This document shows, piece by piece, positions 35,084 through 43,271 of a stretch of DNA of 64,000 bases (position 1 is its first letter; each line of letters starts with the position of its first letter). Position numbers and translations under genes: made by a program. Origin of the DNA: JAGWBF01 sp963663025 (GTDB lineage Bacteria > Chloroflexota > Dehalococcoidia > Lucifugimonadales > JAGWBF01); NCBI GenBank assembly GCA_963663025.1, contig OY760073.1, positions 62,001 through 126,000 of the forward strand. Direction: 5' to 3'. A model generated the notes under the pieces. The model made no database searches, was not told the origin of the DNA, and worked only from the letters and a program-made list of their open reading frames with translations.

Positions 35084-35395
35084 GTCCGTTCGCCTTCGAT
35101 TTCCCTCAGGGCGAACGGACACGGGTAGTTGGGACAAGGTAGGATCCCGCGGGCGGGGAGAGCGGACGGCCATAGTTGGCCCAAGGTAGGTTTCCGCTTT
35201 CGCGGGAACGACGGAGGGAAGGGTTTGAAGAAGGATTGGTTTGACCAGAGGCTACCCGTCATTGCGGCGGAGGCCGCAATCCAGGAAACCCCAGCATTGG
35301 GACAGGTAGCGCACCTTCATGCCCGTCGCGATGACTGAGCCACCTGGGATCCTGCAGCGCTCTGTCCTGAATACCGGCCTACGCCGGTATGACGA
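35084..35395. repeat. Cluster of four dispersed palindromes
   Basis: Fills the gap 35000-35419. Contains GTCCGTTCG...CGAACGGAC (35084-35120), a CCGCTTTCGCGGGAACGACGG element (35188-35214), CATTGCGGCGGAGGCCGCAATCC (35260-35282) and ATACCGGCCTACGCCGGTATGACG (near 35370). No gene is supported here. Confidence 0.8.
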
Positions 35396-35419
35396 AAGGC
35401 GTGATTGGCGGGAGATTGA

Positions 35420-35773
35420 TCAGGATTTGGGTATGATGATGGCGCGTTGGTGGGTGCCTTCGCCGATCTTGGTCTCTCCGTCGTAAGCGTTGATGTTGAA
35501 GTTGACCCTGTTGCGGAACACCTCGGTAACCTCGGCTGTGGCAACTATGGTAGCGCCCAGGGCGGCGGCGGCAATGTGGCGGATATTCACCTCGTACCCC
35601 ACCGACACCTGCCCTTCGTTCAGGTAAGGCTCCAAGGCTGTGCTGGCTGCCTTTTCCATCAGGTGGATCATGGAAGGAGTGCTGAACTTCTTCACATGCT
35701 GGGCGATGTTATGGTCGGATACCACTGTCTCACTGCGGGCCTGAAGGCCCGGAACTATCTTCTCACTAACCAT
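35420..35773 (-). CDS. Hotdog-fold thioesterase (fluoroacetyl-CoA thioesterase-like)
   Basis: 117 residues from ATG 35773 (AGGAG 8 bp upstream); the longer frame to 35851 is rejected. FSTPSMIHLMEKAASTALEP (about 31-50) contains the active-site Glu helix and NEGQVSVGYEVNIRHIAAAALG carries the conserved His of FlK-like thioesterases. Hydrolyses acyl-CoA, probably clearing unwanted or toxic thioesters; substrate not determinable. It stands alone between repeat clusters. Confidence 0.82.
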   Translation of the reverse strand: MVSEKIVPGLQARSETVVSDHNIAQHVKKFSTPSMIHLMEKAASTALEPYLNEGQVSVGYEVNIRHIAAAALGATIVATAEVTEVFRNRVNFNINAYDGETKIGEGTHQRAIIIPKS

Positions 35774-35895
35774 CCGGCAATCTCCTGGCAGGCAATTGGG
35801 CCGCCCGTCACCGCCTTGACGAGGGAACTCGGGCAGCTTAGGAAGGCCCACCTATTCTATCTTGGCGGCAATGGTAATGCCAGCGGCGCCTTGGT

Positions 35896-36163
35896 CCCCC
35901 CCCCCCCCGTTCATGCTTCGAGTCCCCTCAGGGCGAACGGGGGGGAGAAGGCCTGTCCGTTCGCCCTGAGGGGACTCGAAGGGGGACGGACAGGGGGGAG
36001 GGCCTGGACCCCCGTTCGTATTTCGAGAGCCTCTGCACGAACGGGTGGGGGCCTCAGGGCGAACGGGGGTGGGGGCTCAGCACGAACGGGGGAGGGTTCC
36101 CTCAGGGTGAACGGGGGTTTATTATCCCCCCTCCCTTGAGGGAGGGGATTAAGGGGAGGGGGT
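35896..36163. repeat. Poly-C tract and dense palindrome cluster
   Basis: A run of 13 C (35896-35908), then at least five half- or full-copies of the CGTTCG...CGAACGGGG element with diverging arms between 35909 and 36120, and a CCCTCCCTTGAGGGAGGGG-type element at 36128-36163. No gene. The density suggests repeated insertion of repeats into repeats. Confidence 0.8.
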
Positions 36164-36174
36164 GTGGGTCTGCC

Positions 36175-36204
36175 TTGAATAGGCGGATGCGTTTGGGATA
36201 TTAT
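36175..36204 (+). promoter_or_regulatory. Probable promoter of argF leader
   Basis: TTGAAT (36175-36180), 18-bp spacer, TATTAT (36199-36204). Predicted start near 36211, just before the first ATG of the tandem leader repeat at 36224. Confidence 0.5.
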
Positions 36205-36209
36205 GCAGG

Positions 36210-36371
36210 CCGGATATGCAGCTATGAGCAAACGAGACTTCCTGTCCATCCTGGACCTGGCCCCGCCGGATATGCAGCTATGAGCAAACGAGACTTCCTG
36301 TCCATCCTGGACCTGGCCCCGCCGGATATGCAGCTATGAGCAAGCGAGACTTCCTGTCCATCCTGGACCTG
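36210..36371 (+). repeat. 56-bp tandem repeat of the argF start region
   Basis: Units at 36210-36265 and 36266-36321 are identical; a third, 36322 onward, is the real argF start and diverges after about 50 bp. Each unit holds the upstream CCGGATATGCAGCT plus the first codons of argF. Period 56 bp is not a multiple of three. Confidence 0.95.
36224..36339 (+). other. Two coupled 19-codon leader ORFs before argF
   Basis: Within the repeat, ATG 36224 encodes MSKRDFLSILDLAPPDMQL and stops at TGA 36281-36283, whose ATGA overlaps the next ATG at 36280. That ORF is identical and its TGA (36337-36339) overlaps the argF ATG at 36336. Ribosomes could thus pass from leader to leader to argF. Translation is not proven; no strong Shine-Dalgarno is visible before any of the three ATGs. 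Confidence 0.5.
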
Positions 36372-37241
36372 ACCCCGCAGGAGATCAGCCACGTCGTCCA
36401 CAGGGCTATCGAGCTGTCAGAAGGCCAGCCCAGCTCGGCCCTGGCGGGCAGGAACGCGGCCCTGGTCTTCGAGAAGCCGTCCCTCCGCACCAAGGCCAGC
36501 TTCCTGGTGGGCATCCAGCAGATGGGGGGTTACGCCTTCTACATGGGCCCCGACGAGGTCGGCCTGGGTGTGCGGGAGGCGGTGTCGGATGTGGCCAAGG
36601 TGCTGTCCAGCTACGTGGACTGCATCGTGGCGCGGGTCTTCTCCCACGAGCGCCTGGAGGAGCTGGCCCATCACTCCAGCGTGCCGGTGATCAATGCCCT
36701 CTCTGACTGGGAGCACCCCTGCCAAGCCCTGGCCGACCTGCAGACCATCTGCCAGCACAAGGGAGCGCTCCCAGGCACCAGCATTGCCTTCATAGGTGAC
36801 GGCAACAACGTCGCCCGCAGCTTGTGCCTGGGCGCTGCGGCGGTAGGCTCTTCTTTTACCATCGCCTGCCCCGAAGGATACGACCTGGATCGGGAAACCC
36901 TCGAAAGATCACAGGAGCTCGCCTCGGGGAGCTCCATATCCTGTGTGCGCAAGCCTGGGGATGGTGTAACGGGGGCCGACGTTGTGTATACCGATGTGTG
37001 GACCAGCATGGGCCAGGAGAAGGATGCCGCAACTCGCATGGAAGACTTCGCGGGATATACCGTGGACTCCGCCCTCCTCTCCCGTGCGAACCCCGGCGCT
37101 ATCTTCATGCACGACCTCCCGGCCCACTACGGAGAGGAGGTGGCCGAAGGCATGCTGGACCATCCCCAATCGGTAGTGTTCCACCAGGCAGAGAACCGGC
37201 TCCACGCCCAGAAGGCCCTCCTGGAACTGGTCCTTTCGTAG
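36336..37241 (+). CDS. argF: Ornithine carbamoyltransferase
   Basis: 301 residues, full length. Forms citrulline from ornithine and carbamoyl phosphate in arginine synthesis. Carbamoyl-phosphate loop SLRT (49-52), HPCQALADL, and DVWTSMG (ornithine loop) are present. Odd: the usual HCLP-x-HRGEE active-site block reads HDLPAHYGEE, with Asp for the catalytic-site Cys and Tyr for Arg; the usual STRT is SLRT. The start at 36336 gives the family N-terminus. It is preceded by the tandem leader repeat and followed by der. Confidence 0.88.
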   Translation: MSKRDFLSILDLTPQEISHVVHRAIELSEGQPSSALAGRNAALVFEKPSLRTKASFLVGIQQMGGYAFYMGPDEVGLGVREAVSDVAKVLSSYVDCIVARVFSHERLEELAHHSSVPVINALSDWEHPCQALADLQTICQHKGALPGTSIAFIGDGNNVARSLCLGAAAVGSSFTIACPEGYDLDRETLERSQELASGSSISCVRKPGDGVTGADVVYTDVWTSMGQEKDAATRMEDFAGYTVDSALLSRANPGAIFMHDLPAHYGEEVAEGMLDHPQSVVFHQAENRLHAQKALLELVLS

Positions 37242-37295
37242 TCATGTAGCGCAAGCCAAGGTCTATCCGGAAGCAACACCTGCAGGAAACCTCCA

Positions 37296-38615
37296 ATGCC
37301 CCTTCCACTGGTAGCCATCGTAGGCCGACCCAACGTAGGAAAGTCCACCCTATTCAACCGCCTGGCGAACCGGCGGGATGCTATCGTCACGGATATCCCG
37401 GGCACGACCAGGGACCGGCTCCTGGCCGAGGTGGCCTGGGACGACTCCCGTTTCATCCTGGTGGACACAGGCGGGCTTGAACCCTATCCCCAGGATGTCC
37501 TGCGGGACCAGGTGAAGGCCCAGGTGGAGGCGGCGGTGGCCCAGGCCGATCTTATCGTTTTCGTGGTGGATGTGGAGGACGGCTTGGTGCCGATGGACCT
37601 GGAGATCGCCGGCTGGCTCCGTCAGAGGAAGAAGCCCCTGGTCCTGGCGGTCAACAAGGTCGATAACCTGAAACGGCGGGCCTCGGCGGCCGAGTTCGAA
37701 CAGATTGGCCTGTCGGAGCCTGTACTGATCAGCGCCTACCACAACCTGGGCATCTACGACCTGATGGAGCAGGTCATACCGACCATAGGCGCGTCGCCCG
37801 AGGAGGCAGAAGATGCCCCCGAGGGCATGAGCCTCTCCATCGTGGGAAGGCCCAACGTCGGCAAGTCGATGCTGGTGAACGCCATCCTGGGTGAGGAGCG
37901 GGCCATCGTCAGCGAGATTCCGGGCACCACCCGTGATGCCCTCGACACCCCCTTCCTCTATGGTGACAAGCCCGTTGTGCTGGTGGACACTGCCGGCATC
38001 CGGCGCCCCGGAAAGATTTGGAGGAGCATCGAGTTCTACAGCGTACTCAGGGCGATGCGGGCGGTGCAGCGAAGCGACATAGCCTTGATGGTCATGGATG
38101 CGACGGAGCTGGCCACCGCCCAGGACGCCCACATTCTGGGAGATGTCTGGGATGAGTACAAGGGCATCATCGTGGTCGTGAACAAGTGGGACCTGGTGCC
38201 CAAGGAGGACCCAGGGGAGCGGGAGATCGCCGTGGAGACCATCCGCCAGCGCTTCCACTTCATGCCCTACGCTCCCATAACATTCACCTCGGCAACCAAG
38301 GGGGAAGGCTTGGCTGAGCTGATGGCCCTGGCCTTTGAGGTGTACGGCGAACGTACACGACGGGTCCCGGCCAGCAGGCTGAACCATGCCCTGATGGATG
38401 CCTTGGGGGACCACATGCCCCCCGCTCGCAAAGGCAAGAGCCTCCGGATAGGAGATATACGCCAGGTGGACATCAATCCGCCAACCTTCATCGTGAAGGT
38501 GAACAACCCCAAACTAGTGCACTTTTCGTACCAAAGGTACCTGGAGAACCGACTGAGGACCTCCCTGGGGTTCACCCACACCCACCTGAGACTGGTGTTC
38601 AAGGGGCGCAGGTAA
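37296..38615 (+). CDS. der: Ribosome-assembly GTPase Der (EngA)
   Basis: 439 residues with two GTPase domains and a C-terminal KH-like domain. First G domain: GRPNVGKST (10-18), DTGG, NKVD. Second: GRPNVGKSM (about 184-192), DTAG, NKWD. Needed for 50S subunit maturation. It is followed 4 bp later by plsY and then gpsA, an arrangement seen in many bacteria. Confidence 0.96.
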   Translation: MPLPLVAIVGRPNVGKSTLFNRLANRRDAIVTDIPGTTRDRLLAEVAWDDSRFILVDTGGLEPYPQDVLRDQVKAQVEAAVAQADLIVFVVDVEDGLVPMDLEIAGWLRQRKKPLVLAVNKVDNLKRRASAAEFEQIGLSEPVLISAYHNLGIYDLMEQVIPTIGASPEEAEDAPEGMSLSIVGRPNVGKSMLVNAILGEERAIVSEIPGTTRDALDTPFLYGDKPVVLVDTAGIRRPGKIWRSIEFYSVLRAMRAVQRSDIALMVMDATELATAQDAHILGDVWDEYKGIIVVVNKWDLVPKEDPGEREIAVETIRQRFHFMPYAPITFTSATKGEGLAELMALAFEVYGERTRRVPASRLNHALMDALGDHMPPARKGKSLRIGDIRQVDINPPTFIVKVNNPKLVHFSYQRYLENRLRTSLGFTHTHLRLVFKGRR

Positions 38616-38619
38616 AGAG

Positions 38620-39357
38620 ATGGCCATCGTAGCTTTCAAGCTGGCGATAGCTCCCATGGTGGCTGCCTACATGATCATTGTGCCCCTGGTGCTGGACATG
38701 GACCAGACGGTAGTCCAGTACGCCTACTTCATGCCCATCTGCTACCTCTTGGGTTCCATTCCCTGGGGTTATCTGCTAACCCAGACCATCAAGGGAATGG
38801 ATGTGCGCGAGTACGGCAGCGGCAGCACCGGGACATCCAACGTGCTCCGCACCGCCGGAGGGGCGCTGGCGGCGGCGGCCCTGGTGCTGGACGCCAGCAA
38901 GGGAGTGCTGGCTGTGCTCCTGGCACGGGTCGTTGCCGATACGGAGGTGGCACAGGTGGCGGCGGGGCTTGCAGCCCTGATCGGCCATAACTGGCCCATC
39001 TTCCTGGACTTCAAGGGAGGCAGAGGCATTGCGACAGGGGTCGGGGGTCTGCTGATGATGTCGCCACTATCGGGAGCTATTGCAATAGCTGTCTTCCTCC
39101 CCATCACTTTGCTCACCCGGTACTTGTCCCTGGGTTCCATCTGCGCCGTAATCACCGCCTTCGTTGCCATGCTGGTCCTGGTGATGGTCCACGATACCTC
39201 GTCGACGTACCTGTACTACACGGCCATTGGGGGAGTCGTCATCATCTGGCAGCACCGTGGCAACATTCAGAGGATGCTCGACGGTACCGAGAACAGGCTG
39301 GGCAGACCTGCCAGGAAGATAAGCCAGCCTCCGACCGAGGAAGGCCGGGAAGCCTAG
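38620..39357 (+). CDS. plsY: Glycerol-3-phosphate acyltransferase PlsY
   Basis: 245 residues, about seven membrane helices. Adds an acyl group from acyl phosphate to glycerol 3-phosphate, starting phospholipid synthesis. GSIPWGYLL, GSGSTGTSNVLR (the usual GSGNxGATNxxR with changes) and HNWPIFLDFKGGRGIATG are the three conserved active-site loops. It carries roughly 35 extra residues at the N-terminus compared with short family members. It supplies the step directly after GpsA, whose gene follows 1 bp later. Confidence 0.93.
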   Translation: MAIVAFKLAIAPMVAAYMIIVPLVLDMDQTVVQYAYFMPICYLLGSIPWGYLLTQTIKGMDVREYGSGSTGTSNVLRTAGGALAAAALVLDASKGVLAVLLARVVADTEVAQVAAGLAALIGHNWPIFLDFKGGRGIATGVGGLLMMSPLSGAIAIAVFLPITLLTRYLSLGSICAVITAFVAMLVLVMVHDTSSTYLYYTAIGGVVIIWQHRGNIQRMLDGTENRLGRPARKISQPPTEEGREA

Positions 39358-39358
39358 C

Positions 39359-40393
39359 TTGGCCAAGGTCGCGATCGTAGGCTCGACCACCTGGGGCACC
39401 ACCCTGGGGATAGTCATGGCCCGGAAGGGCATCGATGTCGTCCTTCTGGCCCGTACCAGCGAAGAAGCATCCCGTATGCAGTCGGAACGGCGGCATCCGC
39501 GTCACTTACAGGGCGTCTCCCTCCCCGACGGCCTGAGGGTGTCTGGGGACCCCGAGGAAGCCCTGGGGGAAGCCAGCATAGGCATAGTTGCCGTTCCGGC
39601 CAAGGACTTCCGAAACAACCTGCGAGGCGTCACTGCGTTCCTTCGGGATGAAGTTGTTCTGGTGAGCGCCACCAAGGGGTTGGAGCCCGAATCGGCCCTG
39701 CGCATGAGCCAGGTGCTGGAGGAGGAGGCTCCGCCGGCCCTACACTCCCTATTGTGCGTGCTGTCGGGGCCCAACCTTGCCCGGGAGATCGCCGACGGCA
39801 GGCCATCCTTCACCGTCGTCGCCTCCCGTTCTCCCGGCGCAGCGCTTGAGGCCCAGGAGGCCTTGATTTCACCCGCCTTCAGGGTTTACACCAACGATGA
39901 TGTGATAGGCGTGGAGTTGGGAGGGGCACTCAAGAACACGATCGTTATTGCGGCTGGGATTTGCGACGGACTGGGGTACGGCGACAACGGCAAGGCGGGC
40001 TTGATCACCCGCGGGCTGGCCGAGATCACCCGCCTTGGAGCGGCGGCCGGGGCCAATCCTGCCACCTTTGCTGGACTGGCGGGCATGGGAGACCTGGTTG
40101 CAACGTGTGCAAGCCCCCTCAGCCGCAATCGCTACGTGGGGGAGCAGCTCGCCCTGGGACGCACCACCGACGAGATACTGGCTTCCATGACCAACGTGGC
40201 TGAAGGGGTGCAGACCGCCGCCGAGGCGCTGAAGATGGCTGAACGGCTGGGGGTGGAGATGCCCATAACGCAGGCTGTGTACAGGGTGCTGTTCGAAAAG
40301 CTGGACCCAGCGGAAGCGGTGATGGAGCTCATGGAACGCCCTCCCCGCTCGGAGGGCGACGGCGGCAGCTCCCTTGGTCCCTCAGGCGCCTAG
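39359..40393 (+). CDS. gpsA: Glycerol-3-phosphate dehydrogenase (NAD(P)+)
   Basis: 344 residues, TTG start 1 bp after the plsY stop. Reduces dihydroxyacetone phosphate to glycerol 3-phosphate. VAIVGSTTWGTTLG is the dinucleotide loop (GxGxxG with changes: Ser and Thr for Gly), LSGPNLAREI, and GVELGGALKNTIVIAAGICDGLGYGDNGKAGLITRGL carries the catalytic Lys. The unusual GSTTWGTT loop is as written in the sequence. Product feeds PlsY. Confidence 0.94.
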   Translation: MAKVAIVGSTTWGTTLGIVMARKGIDVVLLARTSEEASRMQSERRHPRHLQGVSLPDGLRVSGDPEEALGEASIGIVAVPAKDFRNNLRGVTAFLRDEVVLVSATKGLEPESALRMSQVLEEEAPPALHSLLCVLSGPNLAREIADGRPSFTVVASRSPGAALEAQEALISPAFRVYTNDDVIGVELGGALKNTIVIAAGICDGLGYGDNGKAGLITRGLAEITRLGAAAGANPATFAGLAGMGDLVATCASPLSRNRYVGEQLALGRTTDEILASMTNVAEGVQTAAEALKMAERLGVEMPITQAVYRVLFEKLDPAEAVMELMERPPRSEGDGGSSLGPSGA

Positions 40394-40399
40394 TCGGGC

Positions 40400-41260
40400 T
40401 CAGACGCCCTTTACCAGGGTGACGGCAGCCCAATCATCGGTTGTCGATACTTTCTCCATCACTAGCCCTGCTTCGCCAAGGGATGCGCACGTCTCGTCGG
40501 CCTGGTCCGCCAGGAATCCCGATGCGATGAGCTTACCGCCGGGCTTAAGGATGTCGTAAAGGGCAGGCCCTCGCTCCTCCACGGTCTTCCTGCTGATGTT
40601 GGCGGCCGCCAGATCAATGTATGCTGGGGCGGCTGAGCGGTGGGGAAGGCTGCCCCGCACCAGGGTGATTTGCTCCGTGAGACGGGCATCCCGGATGTTC
40701 TTACGAGCGGCCCGCAGCGCTGTAGGGTCGATGTCCATAGCCAGGGAGCTGTCCGCCCCCAGGCGTATAGAAGCGATGCTCAGTATGCCCGAACCGGTGC
40801 CCAAATCCAGCAGGCGCATCCCCGGCTTGACCTCCTCCTCCAGGGCCTCCAGCACCATCTTTGTCGTGGGATGATAGCCTGTGCCGAAGGCCATCCCAGG
40901 GTCAAGCTCGATGACCACCTCCCCTTGGGAAGGGTCGTAGCTGATCCATGAGGGCTTGATGACCAGCCTCTTACCGATGTTCAGCAGGGTGAAGTGGGCC
41001 TTCCAGGCAGTTTCCCAGTCGGCGTCGTCCAGGTCCTTGACCGTCAGCTTGGCCATGGGTTCGATGACCTGCACCAGCTTGGTCCCGACTTCAATATGGG
41101 CCATGCGGCGCTTGGATGTGTTCGTCAGGTAGGTGCGCAGCAGCATGCGTCCCGATCCTGCAGTCTCCATTGATACGCCACGGCCGTATCGGCCGAACAG
41201 GTAGGAGATAGGCTCCACGTATTCGTAGGAGACTACTATGCTGAGCTCCTGCCACTTCAT
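40400..41260 (-). CDS. prmA: Ribosomal protein L11 methyltransferase
   Basis: 286 residues. AdoMet motif LLDLGTGSGILSIASIRLGA, FGTGYHPTTKMVLEALE before it (usual AFGTGxHxTT), and LAAANISRKTVEE are PrmA features. Methylates L11 on several amino groups. Convergent with gpsA, 6 bp between stop codons. Confidence 0.92.
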   Translation of the reverse strand: MKWQELSIVVSYEYVEPISYLFGRYGRGVSMETAGSGRMLLRTYLTNTSKRRMAHIEVGTKLVQVIEPMAKLTVKDLDDADWETAWKAHFTLLNIGKRLVIKPSWISYDPSQGEVVIELDPGMAFGTGYHPTTKMVLEALEEEVKPGMRLLDLGTGSGILSIASIRLGADSSLAMDIDPTALRAARKNIRDARLTEQITLVRGSLPHRSAAPAYIDLAAANISRKTVEERGPALYDILKPGGKLIASGFLADQADETCASLGEAGLVMEKVSTTDDWAAVTLVKGV

Positions 41261-41341
41261 CGCTGCTATTCTCCCTCCTCCCCTTCACTTCCGGGGAAGC
41301 GGGAAGCTACGCCTTTCACGGCCGTGCCGCGAGGCTGGGAT

Positions 41342-41435
41342 GTCCGTTCCCCTTCGATTTCCCTCAGGGCGAACGGACAATGATCAGGCAGTCCAGGGCC
41401 ACAATAGGTTCCCGCTTTCGCGGCAACGACGGAAA
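41342..41435. repeat. Two dispersed palindromes
   Basis: GTCCGTTCC...CGAACGGAC (41342-41378) followed by a CCCGCTTTCGCGGCAACGACGG element (about 41409-41431). They occupy the gap between prmA and the amidohydrolase gene; no gene in it. Confidence 0.8.
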
Positions 41436-41522
41436 GCGGGCGCGCGAACGATAAGGCAATGCAAGGAACTCCCCGTTGGATAAGGCCGGGAGCCACTCGG
41501 AAAACCGGTAAGCCAAGCACAT

Positions 41523-42740
41523 CTAGGCGCTTGTGGCCGCCGCCTCCTCGGGCTGGTGGGCCGGTTGGGCATCCAGCTTGAAGTACTCGACGGTGTTCCT
41601 GGCCCAGATGCGCTCCTTCTCATCCTCGGGTACTTCGGCGTATATCTCGTCGATGAAGGATCGGGAGTTGGGCCATTCGCATTCAATGTGGGGGAAGTCG
41701 GTGGCGAAGAGGATATGGTCCACGCCTATGTGGTGGCGCAGCTCCACGGCTACTTTCTCGTACTGCACGCTGAAGTAGATGTGGTCCCTGACGTACTCGC
41801 TGGGGAGGCGTTTCAGGGGCACAAATCCAAGCTGCTCTTGGGCCCAGCCGCTGTGGCGCTCATACCACAGGTCGGCGTGCTCCAGCCAGAAGGGCACCCA
41901 CCCCAGGCGCGTTTCGGCGAAGAACATCTTCAGCTCGGGGAAGCGGTCGAACACGCCCGAGAGCACCATCTGGGTGATGCTGACGGCGGGGGGCAGCCCG
42001 AAGTTGGTGATCCACTCCAGGAAGGGTCGGCGCAGGCGGGACATTACCTTGGGGTCTTCCTTGGGGTAAACGAAGGTGGGATGGTTGGCCCGGGCGCCCG
42101 TACGGTTGTAGGCAACGTGGCACGTCAGTGGTATATCCATATCCACGGCGGCCGCCCAGAAGCGGTCATCGTCGGCGGTGGGGTAGCCCTTGGCGCTGGG
42201 GAACACACCCAGCACCACGCCCTTCAGTCCCAGCTTGGCGCAGTGCTCCATCTCGGTGATAGCATCATCGACGTTGGTCCAGGGTATGACGCCCATGCCG
42301 ATGAGCCGGTCCGGGGCGACGGGGCAGTACTCTTCGCCCAGCCAATCGTTGTACCCGCGGATTACCGCCTTGTACACCTCATCGTGGCTGATGTTCCGCC
42401 ACAGGACAGGCCCTGCCACCATTGCTGTAAAGAGCACCTCGGCATCTATGCCGTCGATGTCCTGCTCCTTAACACGCTGCTCCGGGGGGCCGACGCCCGC
42501 AGCCCCATCTACCGTTATGCCGAAGGGCTGCCACTGGGCCGCCGACCTTCCAGCCCGCAGATCCAGGAAGTTGGCTTCCTGCAGAGGCTGGCCTTCCACC
42601 AGGATCGCATCCCCGCCGTCGGGGAGCTTGACGGTGTGGGGCGCCCTGTCCCTGTACTTCTGGGGGACGCGGTGCATCCAGGTCTCCGGGGTCACCTCCA
42701 GGTGCCCGTCGCTGGAAACAAGCCGGTAATCTCGCGCCAT
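41523..42740 (-). CDS. Amidohydrolase_2-family metal-dependent hydrolase/decarboxylase
   Basis: 405 residues from ATG 42740 (GGGAGG 5 bp upstream). TIM-barrel hydrolase: SSDGHLEV near the N-terminus (replacing HxH), LTCHVAYN and HILFATDFPHIECEWPNS near the C-terminus with the catalytic Asp. This class includes ring-acid decarboxylases such as ACMSD and gamma-resorcylate decarboxylase. A close functional analogue lies at 49568-50776. Its location near a ring-cleavage dioxygenase favours a catabolic role. Confidence 0.85.
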   Translation of the reverse strand: MARDYRLVSSDGHLEVTPETWMHRVPQKYRDRAPHTVKLPDGGDAILVEGQPLQEANFLDLRAGRSAAQWQPFGITVDGAAGVGPPEQRVKEQDIDGIDAEVLFTAMVAGPVLWRNISHDEVYKAVIRGYNDWLGEEYCPVAPDRLIGMGVIPWTNVDDAITEMEHCAKLGLKGVVLGVFPSAKGYPTADDDRFWAAAVDMDIPLTCHVAYNRTGARANHPTFVYPKEDPKVMSRLRRPFLEWITNFGLPPAVSITQMVLSGVFDRFPELKMFFAETRLGWVPFWLEHADLWYERHSGWAQEQLGFVPLKRLPSEYVRDHIYFSVQYEKVAVELRHHIGVDHILFATDFPHIECEWPNSRSFIDEIYAEVPEDEKERIWARNTVEYFKLDAQPAHQPEEAAATSA

Positions 42741-42841
42741 TAGTGCCTCCCGGCCAAATGGCCTCAAGTGCTAGGTTGCCCCTATCTTATTCGACCAGTC
42801 CCGCCGATACAACCGCCTACCGGTCTTTGACGGAGCGCATC

Positions 42842-43247
42842 ACCCTCCCCTTAGTCCCCTCCCATCAAGGGAGGGGGAATCTTCAGCCCCCTCTCCCTCC
42901 AGGGGAGAGGGTTGGGGTGAGGGGGACCTCGATTCGTCATTGCGGCGTAGGCCGCAATCCAGGAAACCCCAGGACTGGGACAGGCATGTTGTGGCGACTG
43001 GCGTGCCTTCCTTGGGTTGTCCGTTCGTCCTGAGGGAAATCGAAGGGCGAACCGGCAGCGGTGCTGGGGGAGCCACCCTGGAGCCCGGCAGCGCTCCGGC
43101 CTGGATTGCGGCCTACGTCTCAATGACGAAGAGCGTGGCGGCCCTGGGTTGTCCGTTCGTCCTGAGGGAAATCGAAGGGGAACGGGCGGGCGACCTTTGG
43201 TGGGCGTATCACCCTCCCCTTAATCCCCTCCCATCAAGGGAGGGGGG
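42842..43247. repeat. Cluster of six dispersed palindromes
   Basis: Fills the 530-bp gap. Two CCCTCCCATCAAGGGAGGGGG elements (42845-42880, 43211-43247), a CCCCTCTCCCTCCAGGGGAGAGGG element (42887-42912), CATTGCGGCGTAGGCCGCAATCC (42938-42960) with a diverged partner near 43101-43131, and two GTCCGTTCGTCCTGAGG palindromes (43019-43054, 43151-43187). No gene. Confidence 0.8.
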
Positions 43248-43271
43248 ATTGGGGCACGTGGTTGGGGGTAC

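Noticed and set aside
35896..36120. Coding frames across the poly-C and palindrome cluster
   Set aside because: They translate repeats in all frames with Pro/Arg/Gly runs and no ribosome site.
37350..38414. 354-codon minus-strand frame
   Set aside because: Wholly inside der, which is unambiguous.
41556..42743. 395-codon plus-strand frame
   Set aside because: Wholly antisense to an amidohydrolase gene with clear family motifs.
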